A stretch of DNA of 7,927 nucleotides, from assembly GCA_002279285.1 (NCBI GenBank), contig NCBR01000171.1, forward strand, positions 1-7,927, read 5' to 3'. The first letter of the stretch is position 1; each line of letters opens with the position of its first letter. The position numbers and the translations under genes are program-made. This document shows, one piece after another, positions 1 through 5,602 of this stretch. Source of the stretch: Acidobacteria bacterium 37-71-11. GTDB taxonomy: Bacteria > Acidobacteriota > Thermoanaerobaculia > Thermoanaerobaculales > Thermoanaerobaculaceae. The notes below the pieces were generated by a model. It saw nothing but the letters and a program-made list of their open reading frames with translations. It made no database searches and was not told the DNA's origin.

Positions 1-545
1 TGCACGCGGCGCACGGGTACCTCCTGCACGAGTTCCTCTCTCCGCTGTCCAACCGCCGTGACGACGGCTACGGGGGCAACCGCGAGCAGCGCATGCGCTT
101 CCCGCTCGAGGTCGCGGCTGCGGTGCGCGCTGCCTGGCCCGAGGAACGGCCGCTGTTCGTGCGGATCTCGGCCACCGACTGGGTCGAGGGTGGCTGGGGC
201 CCGGACGACGCGGTGGCGTTCGCCCGCCGGCTCAAGGACGCGGGGGTGGACCTCGTGGACTGCTCCAGCGGCGGCCTCGTCCCCAACGCCCACGTCCCGG
301 TCGGGCCGGGGTACCAGACGCCGTTCGCGGCACGGGTCCGGCGCGAGGCCGGGGTGGCCTCGGGGGCGGTCGGGATGATCACGGAGCCGTTCCAGGCGGA
401 ACAGATCGTCGCGACCGGCGAGGCCGACGCGGTGCTGCTCGCCCGCGCGCTGCTGCGCGATCCCTACTGGCCGCTGCACGCGGCGCACGCGCTCGGCGCG
501 GAGGGCGCGTGGCCGAACCAGTACCTGCGGGCGCGGCCGCAGTGA
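1..545 (+). CDS. NADH:flavin oxidoreductase, YqjM-type old yellow enzyme (C-terminal part)
   Basis: This is an FMN-dependent ene-reductase of the old yellow enzyme family, which reduces activated C=C bonds with NAD(P)H in the cytoplasm. The gene is cut by the left edge. The frame opens at base 3 and gives 180 residues, close to what remains of a YqjM protein (about 338 aa) after its active-site histidines. The fragment starts HAAHGYLLHEFLSPLSN followed by a YGGN motif. Its first and fourth residues match the two substrate-binding histidines of the family (His164 and His167 in B. subtilis YqjM). The C-terminal part has the phosphate-binding strand and LLARALLRDPYWPLHAA. The end, NQYLRARPQ, carries an arginine at the place of the YqjM arginine finger that reaches into the neighbouring subunit. 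The ATG at base 93 is internal, not the start. The rhomboid gene follows after 25 nt, suggesting cotranscription. The physiological substrate cannot be read from the sequence. Confidence 0.93.
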   Translation, partial: HAAHGYLLHEFLSPLSNRRDDGYGGNREQRMRFPLEVAAAVRAAWPEERPLFVRISATDWVEGGWGPDDAVAFARRLKDAGVDLVDCSSGGLVPNAHVPVGPGYQTPFAARVRREAGVASGAVGMITEPFQAEQIVATGEADAVLLARALLRDPYWPLHAAHALGAEGAWPNQYLRARPQ

Positions 546-570
546 GGCGGGCGGTGGGAAGGGGGACGGG

Positions 571-1434
571 ATGCTGAAGCGGCAGCGGACCGGGTCGGTG
601 GTGTGTCCGTCGTGCGGCAAGCTCGTCGGCGTCAACGACGAACGCTGCCTCTCCTGCGGGCGGCGCAACCCCGGGATGTGGGGTTTCGCGGTGGCGTTCC
701 GGCGGCTCGGGCAAGACTTCGGCTTCACGCCCGCGGTGATCGGCGGCTGCGCCGTGCTGTACGTCGTGTCGCTCCTCATGGACCCGAGCGGGGTTCGGGA
801 AGGGGGCATCATGTCGATGCTGGCCCCTTCGACGAGGAGCCTGTTCGTGCTCGGCGCCAGCGGCGCCATTCCTGTGTTTGACCTCGGGCGTTGGTGGACG
901 GTGCTCTCGGCCTCGTGGCTGCACGGCAGCCTGCTGCACATCCTGTTCAACATGCTGTGGGTGCGGCAACTGGCGCCGACGACGGCCGAGGCGTACGGGC
1001 CCGCGCGCATGGTCATCATCTACATCGTCGCCGGGGCGACGGGGTTCCTCGCGAGCTCGCTGGTGGGTCATTACCTCTTCTTCCTGCCGAGATTCCTCGG
1101 CGGCGCCGGGTTCACGATCGGCGCCTCGGCCTCGATCTTCGGCCTGCTGGGCGCGATCGTGCATTACGGGCGCCGGCGCGGCTCGAGCGCGGTCGGGCAC
1201 CAGGCGCTGGTCTGGGCGGCGATGCTCTTCGTGTTCGGCTTCGTGATGCCGGGGATCGACAACTGGGCGCACCTCGGCGGCTTCGCCGGCGGTTACGGCA
1301 TGGCCCGCGTGCTCGACCCGTGGAAGGAGGAGCGTGTGGACCACGTGGTGGCGGCGTTCGCCCTCCTCGCGGCCAGCGCGGCGGCGGTCGTCGCCTCGGT
1401 GCTGACCGGCTTCCCGGCGCTCGCGGGGCGGTGA
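571..1434 (+). CDS. Rhomboid-family intramembrane serine protease with N-terminal zinc ribbon
   Basis: This 287-aa membrane protein is predicted to cleave transmembrane substrates within the lipid bilayer. Residues 12-29 form a CxxC-x10-CxxC zinc ribbon (Cys12, Cys15, Cys26, Cys29), which should lie in the cytoplasm. The rhomboid core follows. HGSLLHILFNMLW (118-130) matches the His/Asn oxyanion region of GlpG (His118, His123, Asn127). GASASIFG (184-191) carries the nucleophile Ser186, and NWAHLGGFAGG (231-241) carries the catalytic His234. Hydrophobic segments near 55-70, 119-135, 147-166, 184-199, 211-228 and 234-248 make the six-helix core. A seventh near 259-279 follows the catalytic histidine helix. 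Both dyad residues are present, so it should be active. The ATG has a purine-rich GGAAGGGGGA just upstream (557-566). The start lies 25 nt after the oxidoreductase, so the two probably form an operon. Substrate unknown. Family call is firm. Confidence 0.94.
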   Translation: MLKRQRTGSVVCPSCGKLVGVNDERCLSCGRRNPGMWGFAVAFRRLGQDFGFTPAVIGGCAVLYVVSLLMDPSGVREGGIMSMLAPSTRSLFVLGASGAIPVFDLGRWWTVLSASWLHGSLLHILFNMLWVRQLAPTTAEAYGPARMVIIYIVAGATGFLASSLVGHYLFFLPRFLGGAGFTIGASASIFGLLGAIVHYGRRRGSSAVGHQALVWAAMLFVFGFVMPGIDNWAHLGGFAGGYGMARVLDPWKEERVDHVVAAFALLAASAAAVVASVLTGFPALAGR

Positions 1435-1510
1435 TGTGCGGCGGTCGGGCGCGGGCGTCGCGGTGTGCGGGAATCGCGGTTCGGGACCTGGGGTTCGCAG
1501 GTTGAGGCAT

Positions 1511-1516
1511 GGGAGG
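1511..1516 (+). promoter_or_regulatory. Ribosome-binding site deciding the DUF2892 start
   Basis: GGGAGG stands 5 nt before the ATG at 1522. It lies inside the longer reading frame from 1465, so it favours the shorter, family-like protein. Confidence 0.6.
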
Positions 1517-1521
1517 ACGTC

Positions 1522-1728
1522 ATGAAGATCAACGTCGGGTCTGTGGACAAGGTCGTCAGGGTCGTCGCTGGCATCGTCATCATCGGCTGCGGGATCGCAT
1601 TCAAGAGCTGGTGGGGCGTAATCGGCGTCATCCCGCTGGCGACGGCGGCCGTCGGGTTCTGCCCGCTGTATACGCTGCTCGGCGTCTCGACGTGCAAGCT
1701 CAAGCCGCGCGGGAGCCGCGCCGCGTAG
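1522..1728 (+). CDS. DUF2892 (YgaP transmembrane domain-like) small membrane protein
   Basis: This 68-aa protein matches the DUF2892 family, the two-helix membrane domain also found at the C-terminus of the YgaP rhodanese, here without any rhodanese domain. It begins MKINVGSVDKVVRVVAG, typical of the family (N-x-G-x-x-D-+-x-x-R). Two hydrophobic helices follow (about 12-26 and 31-47), then the conserved GFCPLYTLLGVSTC with Cys47 and Cys58. The ATG at 1522 is chosen over an in-frame ATG at 1465. A strong GGGAGG (1511-1516) stands 5 nt before it, and the extra N-terminal residues from the longer start do not look like the family. It lies 87 nt after the rhomboid gene, where I see no clear promoter, so read-through from the operon upstream is possible. 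Its function is unknown; the conserved cysteines and the YgaP parallel hint at sulfur chemistry, but that is speculation. Confidence 0.85.
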   Translation: MKINVGSVDKVVRVVAGIVIIGCGIAFKSWWGVIGVIPLATAAVGFCPLYTLLGVSTCKLKPRGSRAA

Positions 1729-1757
1729 CCCCCGGGGGTCCGGCCGCGGGCGTGAAG

Positions 1758-1763
1758 TATCAT
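1758..1763 (+). promoter_or_regulatory. Putative -10 box for the FKBP gene
   Basis: TATCAT matches the -10 consensus at 5 of 6 positions in otherwise very GC-rich DNA, just after the DUF2892 gene. A transcript starting about 7 nt later would have a leader of roughly 50 nt. I see no good -35 at the usual spacing, so this rests on the hexamer and its position. Confidence 0.35.
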
Positions 1764-1778
1764 CTCGCGTTGCCCGTT

Positions 1779-1795
1779 TGGCCGGATGCCGGCCA
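1779..1795 (+). promoter_or_regulatory. Perfect 7-bp hairpin or dyad in the FKBP leader
   Basis: TGGCCGG at 1779-1785 is the exact reverse complement of CCGGCCA at 1789-1795, with ATG as the three-base centre. Two G-U pairs can extend the stem at its base (1777-1778 with 1796-1797). It lies between the putative transcription start and the ribosome-binding site at 1804, where it could be an RNA stem-loop or a 17-bp protein-binding dyad. Function is not known. Confidence 0.4.
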
Positions 1796-1803
1796 GGGGC
1801 ACG

Positions 1804-1810
1804 AAAGGAG
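1804..1810 (+). promoter_or_regulatory. Ribosome-binding site deciding the FKBP start
   Basis: AAAGGAG lies 8 nt before the ATG at 1819, a near-ideal site. It supports 1819 rather than the in-frame ATG at 1786, which sits in the loop of the leader hairpin and has no such site. Confidence 0.65.
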
Positions 1811-1818
1811 TCGCGACG

Positions 1819-2280
1819 ATGGCGAAGTGTACGGTTCGGTTCGGTGTGCTGTGGGGTGCGGTTCTGGCGGCCGGAATCACGCTGGCGCTTCCGGCGGCTG
1901 CTCGTGGTGCGGAGCCGGCAAAGGCGGGCAAGGTGGACGAGAAGGTGATCACGACGGCGTCGGGGCTGCAGTACGTCGATGTCAAGGTGGGGACCGGCGC
2001 CGAGGCGAAAGCCGGGCAGACCGTGACGGTCAACTACACCGGTCGGTTCGAGGACGGCAAGGTGTTCGACTCGAGCGTCGGCAAGCGCCCGTTCGAGTTC
2101 CCGCTCGGGGCCGGTCGCGTGATCAAGGGTTGGGACGAGGGCGTCGCCGGCATGAAGGTCGGCGGCCAGCGCAAGCTCATCATCCCCGGGAAGCTGGCGT
2201 ACGGCGATCGCGGCTACCCCGGCGTGATTCCGCCCAACGCGACGTTGCTCTTCGACGTCGAGTTGCTGGGCGTGAAGTAA
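1819..2280 (+). CDS. Exported FKBP-type peptidyl-prolyl cis-trans isomerase
   Basis: This 153-aa protein catalyses cis-trans isomerisation of proline peptide bonds and should assist folding outside the cytoplasmic membrane. Residues 1-30 are a signal peptide: MAKCTVR, then a hydrophobic stretch to about 24, then an Ala-rich PAAARGA cleavage region. A short linker leads into one FKBP domain (about 48-153) with the usual pocket residues. By comparison with human FKBP12, these are VNYTG (Tyr73), KVFDSS (Phe83, Asp84), FEFPLG (Phe94), RVIKGW (Val101, Ile102, Trp105), AYGDRGYPG (Tyr128) and LLFDVELL (Phe145). All aromatic pocket residues are present, so it should be active. The start at 1819 is preferred because AAAGGAG sits 8 nt upstream and the signal peptide begins there. 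No membrane anchor or lipobox is seen, so a periplasmic soluble protein is likely. The gene ends 20 nt before a strong hairpin. Confidence 0.93.
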   Translation: MAKCTVRFGVLWGAVLAAGITLALPAAARGAEPAKAGKVDEKVITTASGLQYVDVKVGTGAEAKAGQTVTVNYTGRFEDGKVFDSSVGKRPFEFPLGAGRVIKGWDEGVAGMKVGGQRKLIIPGKLAYGDRGYPGVIPPNATLLFDVELLGVK

Positions 2281-2300
2281 CACGGGATCCTGTTGTCGCG

Positions 2301-2332
2301 AGGGCCGCCGCGGGGCAACTCGCGGCGGCCCT
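2301..2332. terminator. GC-rich stem-loop between convergent genes, likely shared terminator
   Basis: The 12-nt arm 2301-2312 (AGGGCCGCCGCG) pairs perfectly with 2321-2332 around an 8-nt loop. One G-U and two G-C pairs extend the base. It sits between the convergent stops at 2280 (plus) and 2355 (minus), so it can serve both strands. Neither side has a run of U, so it is not a textbook intrinsic terminator. It may work with Rho or simply by its very stable stem. Confidence 0.6.
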
Positions 2333-2354
2333 TGCCGTCTCCGCGCCGCGCCGC

Positions 2355-3254
2355 TCAGTCCTGGAACGTCGGTTTGGCCAGCACCTTGAACGCCCGGCCG
2401 GGCACCTCGACGGCCAGCGCGTGCAGCCCGCGCGGGCCCTGGGGGCGCACGAGCACGAGCACGTAGTGGCCGGCGAGCGCTCCCTCGACGCGGGTGATCG
2501 CCTGGCCGGGGAAGAGGTTGGTCTTGGCGTAGAAGCCGCCGGTGTCCGCCGCGACCAGCGACTTTGCGCCGGGCAGCGGCTCGAGCGCCCGCGCCAGCAC
2601 GAGCAGGCCCGCTACGGGCGTCGCGGCGCGGGCCGCGGCGGCGGCGTCGAACGACGCGGCCAGGGACGGGAACGGGCCGGGGGCGACCGCGGACTCGCCG
2701 CCGAACAGGATCGCCTTGTGGATCGCCGCGTCGATGCGTGCCCGGTCGCCGGTGAAGTCCTGCCGCAGCTTGAGGTGCGAGTCGAACGACGCCACGGCGA
2801 CGCGGTCGGCGGGTTGCAGCTTCGCCACCATGTCGATCGCCCTGAACTTCATCTGCATCAGGCCGGACAGGCGTACCTCGGAGAAGTCGGACTGGAAGAA
2901 GAGTACGACCAGACGGCCGGGCGGCGCCGCCTTGCCGCCGGTCGCGGCGGCCTGCTCGGGCGTCAGTCCCTCCGCGTACGGCGCGGTGCCGCCGACCCAC
3001 TCGGCCGACTCCACCGTGGCGGGCCGGCCGTCGACGAGCGCGCGGAAGTCGGCCGCCGCGAGTCCGGTCACCGGCTCGCCGCGGCCGTCGACGACGCGGA
3101 CGTCCACGACCACGCGAGCGACCTCGACGCGCTCCCGGACCGTCATCCCCGGTGGGGCCGGTGTGGGTGGGGGAACGGCGCCGGCACCCGTGGCCGCCAC
3201 GGCGGCCAGTGCGGTCGCGAGAGCGAGGGCTCGCATCGCGGTCCGCACCGTCAT
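2355..3254 (-). CDS. Exported VWFA-related protein, apparently missing part of the VWA core
   Basis: This 299-aa protein resembles the VWFA-related proteins common in Acidobacteriota, whose role is not established. Residues 1-26 form a signal peptide (MTVRTAMRALALATALAAVA to TGAGA). A beta-rich segment follows (about 43-86), with VDVRVVDGRGEPVTGLAAADF and a second strand pair ending in ESAEW. The VWA-like part begins RLVVLFFQSDF (114-124), where the usual DxSxS metal motif is absent, then RVAVASFDSHLKLRQDFT (151-168). LPGAKSLV (227-234) runs straight into AADTGGFYAKT (235-245), although I expect about 50 residues between these motifs in the family. The C-terminal half-domain GALAGHYVLVLVRP is intact. 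The ATG at 3254 is chosen over a GTG at 3272. GAGG at 3263-3266 stands 8 nt before it and overlaps the stop of the upstream PLP-enzyme gene, which suggests translational coupling. The reading frame is otherwise clean. The family call is good; the deletion is from memory. Confidence 0.8.
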   Translation of the reverse strand: MTVRTAMRALALATALAAVAATGAGAVPPPTPAPPGMTVRERVEVARVVVDVRVVDGRGEPVTGLAAADFRALVDGRPATVESAEWVGGTAPYAEGLTPEQAAATGGKAAPPGRLVVLFFQSDFSEVRLSGLMQMKFRAIDMVAKLQPADRVAVASFDSHLKLRQDFTGDRARIDAAIHKAILFGGESAVAPGPFPSLAASFDAAAAARAATPVAGLLVLARALEPLPGAKSLVAADTGGFYAKTNLFPGQAITRVEGALAGHYVLVLVRPQGPRGLHALAVEVPGRAFKVLAKPTFQD

Positions 3255-3262
3255 CACCCTTG

Positions 3263-3266
3263 CCTC
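3263..3266 (-). promoter_or_regulatory. Ribosome-binding site of the VWFA gene, overlapping the upstream stop
   Basis: On the minus strand GAGG lies 8 nt before the ATG at 3254, and its first two bases are the last two of the TGA stop (3265-3267) of the upstream gene. A ribosome finishing that gene would be placed on this site. An AAGGG slightly nearer the ATG may also contribute. Confidence 0.5.
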
Positions 3267-4224
3267 AGCCACGGCCCCACGGCAGATCGGCGAGGTCCAC
3301 GTTGCCGCCCGAGAGGATCACGCCGATCCGCCTGTCCGCGGCGGGGAGCTTCCCCTCGAGCAGGGCGCCGAGGGGCACGGCCGAGGACGGCTCGATCACG
3401 ATCTTCATGCGCTCCCAGGTGTGGCGCATCGCCGCGACGATCGCGTCCTCGCTCACGGTCACGATCTCGGCGACGCGCTCGCGGATGACCGCGAAGGTGA
3501 GCGTGCCGAGCGAGGTGAGCAAGCCGTCGGCGACGGTCTTCGGGTCCACCGACGGGACGATCCGGCCTGCTTGGAGCGAGCGGCAGGCGTCGTCCGCCGC
3601 GGCCGGCTCGGCGCCCACGACCCGAGTGTTCGGCGAGACGCCGGCAACCGTGATCGCGGTGCCGGAGAGCAGCCCGCCCCCGCCGACAGGCGCCATCATC
3701 ACGTCGAGGCGCGGGACCTCCGCGAGCAGCTCGAGCGCGGCGGTGCCTTGCCCGGCGATCACCCGCGCGTCGTTGTAGGGATGAACCGCCGTGGCGCCGG
3801 TAGCGGCGACGACCTCGGCGAGCGTCGCCTCGCGCGCCGCGAGCGTCGGCTCGCACAGCACGATGCGGGCGCCGTACCCTGCGACCGCGGCCCGCTTGAC
3901 CGCCTTGGCGGTGCGCGGCATCACGACGTGGGCGGGGACCCCGCGCAGGCGGGCGGCGAGGGCGAGCGCCGCGGCGTGGTTGCCGGAGGAGTGCGTGGCG
4001 ACGCCGCGGTGCGCCTCCTCGTCGCTGAGCGAGAACACCGCGTTGGCTGCACCGCGGAACTTGAACGCCCCGACCCGCTGGAAGTTCTCGCACTTGAAGA
4101 ACAGCGCCGCGCCGGTCATCGCGTCGAGGCTCGCGCAGGTGAGCACCGGCGTGCGGTGGGCGTACGGCCGGATCCGCTCCGCGGCGGCCCTGACCTCGGC
4201 AATCGTTGGGAGAACTTCGCTCAC
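3265..4224 (-). CDS. Serine racemase / threonine dehydratase-like PLP enzyme
   Basis: This 319-aa fold-type II PLP enzyme should act on serine, threonine or hydroxyaspartate in the cytoplasm, by racemisation or by dehydration to a 2-oxo acid. GAFKFRGAA carries Schiff-base Lys55. THSSGNHAAA (77-86) carries Ser79 and Ser80, the second matching the serine that acts on the far face in eukaryotic serine racemase. GGGG (181-184) binds the PLP phosphate and SGGN (305-308) contacts the ring nitrogen region. AEPAAADDA (205-213) gives Glu206, Ala210 and Asp212, spaced exactly as the Mg2+ ligands Glu210, Ala214 and Asp216 of human serine racemase. There is no C-terminal ACT regulatory domain, so it is not the biosynthetic IlvA form. 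GTG at 4224 is preferred over GTG at 4242, because GGAGG stands 9 nt before it. It is followed by the VWFA gene 10 nt after its stop. Family certain; racemase versus dehydratase undecided. Confidence 0.9.
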   Translation of the reverse strand: MSEVLPTIAEVRAAAERIRPYAHRTPVLTCASLDAMTGAALFFKCENFQRVGAFKFRGAANAVFSLSDEEAHRGVATHSSGNHAAALALAARLRGVPAHVVMPRTAKAVKRAAVAGYGARIVLCEPTLAAREATLAEVVAATGATAVHPYNDARVIAGQGTAALELLAEVPRLDVMMAPVGGGGLLSGTAITVAGVSPNTRVVGAEPAAADDACRSLQAGRIVPSVDPKTVADGLLTSLGTLTFAVIRERVAEIVTVSEDAIVAAMRHTWERMKIVIEPSSAVPLGALLEGKLPAADRRIGVILSGGNVDLADLPWGRG

Positions 4225-4233
4225 CTCACCGCC

Positions 4234-4238
4234 CCTCC
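4234..4238 (-). promoter_or_regulatory. Ribosome-binding site deciding the PLP-enzyme start
   Basis: GGAGG on the minus strand stands 9 nt before the GTG at 4224. It lies downstream of the alternative GTG at 4242, which it therefore could not serve. Confidence 0.55.
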
Positions 4239-4245
4239 GCACGCC

Positions 4246-4251
4246 AGTCTA
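4246..4251 (-). promoter_or_regulatory. Putative -10 box for the PLP enzyme-VWFA operon
   Basis: TAGACT on the minus strand (4 of 6 to the -10 consensus) lies just upstream of the ribosome-binding site. The implied leader is about 15 nt, which would also exclude the GTG at 4242. No matching -35 element is clear. The rest of the 4252-4333 gap between the phosphatase and this gene shows no gene or strong hairpin. Confidence 0.25.
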
Positions 4252-4333
4252 CTGCCAGAGGCGGCGAATCTCCTGAAGCTCCTGGATAGCCTGCCGTCGC
4301 CCCGAGGGTATTGATTCTGCGCAAAGGCGGAGA

Positions 4334-5467
4334 TCACGACTCCACTGCGCCGGCTATGGGCGGAGCTTCCGCCATCCGCTGGATCACGACGACGGTGACA
4401 TCGTCCCTGAGCGCCTCCCCGGCGACATGGATGTCGAGGGCGCGCCGCAAGCGGTCGTGGATCGTCTGCGGGCCGGCCGGTTGCTGCAGCAGGGTTCGAA
4501 GAGCGTCGTAGCCGAACCCCTCACCGGCCGGGTTGGCGGCTTCCGGCAGGCCGTCGCTGTAGAGCACGAGCAGGTCGCCCGGGTTGAGGGTCGTCTCCGC
4601 GGAGGACGCATCGACCTCGGCACGGATCCCGAGCGGGAAGCTCCCGGTCCCAAGCTCGAGGATCTCCCCCGCCGCCTTGCGGAGGAGGGGAAACGGGTGG
4701 CCCGCGCACACGTACGCCAGCCGTCCGGTCGTGGGCTCGAGCACGCCGTAGAACAGGCTCATGAACGCCCTCCGGTCGCCGGTGCGGTAGAGGACGCGGT
4801 TGAGCAGGGTCGCGACGCGCTCCGGGGCCGGGTCCACCTCGACCGCGAGCTTGAGGGCGGCGTTGGCGATCGCCATCAGCAGGCCCGCCGCCATCCCGTG
4901 GCCGCTGGCGTCGCCGATCACGAGCGCGATCCGTCCGTCCGCGAGCGGGAGGAAGTCGTAATAGTCGCCGCCGACCTCGTTGGCGGTCCGGTACGAGTGG
5001 GCGACGGCATAGCCCGGGATCTCGGGAGCCGTCCCCGGCAGGAGATCGCGCTGGAGCTGGCGCGCCACCTCGAGCTCGTCGCGGACGAGCACCCGGTCAA
5101 CGAGTTCGAGGGCGAGGAGGAAGACGAGGAGGACGACGCTGAGGAGGAGCCAGGCCGACGAGAAGTCGATGTTCACCCGCTGGGTGTTGATCACGGCGTT
5201 GAACTTGAACAGGCCGAAGATGGCCGCGATGATCGCCACAGCGAAGAGGGCGCGGCGCGCCGGCGTGAGCTTGTAGGACAGCCCGAGGAAGAGGACCTTG
5301 GCGCGGAAGAACCCGCGCCGCAGCCAACCCCTGGGTTCGGCCGACAGGTCCTGCTCGCGGGTGATCACCCGGTACGCCTGGCGGGCGTCGCGCCCGACAG
5401 TGCGACGCATCTCCGCGGTGGTGAGCCCGGCGGTAAACTCCTTGACGAACCTCTTGAGACGTCCCGT
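4334..5467 (-). CDS. Membrane-anchored PP2C/SpoIIE-type (RsbU-like) serine phosphatase, start uncertain (ACG?)
   Basis: This protein phosphatase probably dephosphorylates an anti-sigma-factor antagonist or similar partner, as RsbU and SpoIIE do. With the start at 5467 it has 377 residues. An amphipathic N-terminus (GRLKRFVKEFTAGLT) leads to two hydrophobic segments (about 73-87 and 105-124), with a linker helix ELEVARQLQRDLLPG (131-145) typical of SpoIIE phosphatases. The catalytic domain has all metal-binding acidic motifs: EVGGDYYDF (Asp168), IGDASGHGMAAG (Asp186), YSDGLPEA (Asp305) and LRDDVTVVV (Asp355, Asp356). The start is problematic. The first ATG, at 5410, would drop the family-like N-terminus and has no properly spaced ribosome-binding site. 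The only well-placed site, AGGGAG (5475-5480), is 7 nt before an ACG at 5467. In-frame TTG and GTG codons lie further upstream, beyond a likely -10 box. No anti-sigma or STAS partner gene is in view. It is divergent from the binding-protein gene. Confidence 0.88.
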   Translation of the reverse strand, partial: TGRLKRFVKEFTAGLTTAEMRRTVGRDARQAYRVITREQDLSAEPRGWLRRGFFRAKVLFLGLSYKLTPARRALFAVAIIAAIFGLFKFNAVINTQRVNIDFSSAWLLLSVVLLVFLLALELVDRVLVRDELEVARQLQRDLLPGTAPEIPGYAVAHSYRTANEVGGDYYDFLPLADGRIALVIGDASGHGMAAGLLMAIANAALKLAVEVDPAPERVATLLNRVLYRTGDRRAFMSLFYGVLEPTTGRLAYVCAGHPFPLLRKAAGEILELGTGSFPLGIRAEVDASSAETTLNPGDLLVLYSDGLPEAANPAGEGFGYDALRTLLQQPAGPQTIHDRLRRALDIHVAGEALRDDVTVVVIQRMAEAPPIAGAVES

Positions 5468-5474
5468 GGTCGCT

Positions 5475-5480
5475 CTCCCT
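5475..5480 (-). promoter_or_regulatory. Ribosome-binding site pointing to an ACG start
   Basis: AGGGAG on the minus strand stands 7 nt before the ACG at 5467. It is the only purine-rich site at a workable distance from any in-frame start candidate of the phosphatase gene. Confidence 0.45.
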
Positions 5481-5489
5481 GCCCGAACG

Positions 5490-5495
5490 ATGATA
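5490..5495 (-). promoter_or_regulatory. Putative -10 box for the phosphatase gene
   Basis: TATCAT on the minus strand (5 of 6 to consensus) is the same hexamer as before the FKBP gene. Transcription starting about 7 nt later would leave a leader of roughly 16 nt before the ACG and would exclude the upstream TTG and GTG codons. A TTGCAA lies upstream, but at 20 nt, wider than ideal. Confidence 0.35.
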
Positions 5496-5569
5496 CGGCG
5501 GCCGGCTCCTCCGGGTTGCAATCGCCCGAAACCAGACACGGGCGAGTGGCAGGGTGGGCGGGGCTGGCG

Positions 5570-5575
5570 TACATT
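5570..5575 (+). promoter_or_regulatory. Putative -10 box for the binding-protein gene
   Basis: TACATT (4 of 6) stands in the divergent gap 5468-5602, 33 nt before the ATG at 5603, implying a leader of about 20 nt. TGGCAG at 17 nt spacing is only a weak -35 candidate. With the minus-strand box at 5490-5495 it makes this gap a likely two-way promoter region. Confidence 0.3.
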
Positions 5576-5602
5576 GAGGGTAGCCGAAGCGAGGGAGCTC
5601 GG

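Noticed and set aside
1729..1738. CCCCCGGGGG palindrome after the DUF2892 stop as a terminator
   Set aside because: It has no loop and no U-run, so it cannot fold as a useful hairpin; chance is likely at this GC content.
379..3000. An 873-codon open frame on the minus strand across the rhomboid, DUF2892 and FKBP genes
   Set aside because: It is rich in Arg, Ala, Pro and Gly with no domain, and lies antisense to clearly recognisable genes. Long shadow frames are normal at this GC content.
1509..3488. A 659-codon plus-strand frame
   Set aside because: It is out of frame with the DUF2892 and FKBP genes and antisense to the VWFA gene, with Arg/Gly-rich shadow composition.
4268..4285. Short repeated TCCTGAA/TCCTGGA next to each other in the gap before the PLP-enzyme gene
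   Set aside because: Too short and inexact to call a repeat or operator.
4427..5602. In-frame plus-strand extension of about 390 codons upstream of the binding-protein gene
   Set aside because: It is antisense to the phosphatase, has low-complexity composition, and the lipoprotein signal with its own ribosome-binding site begins at 5603.
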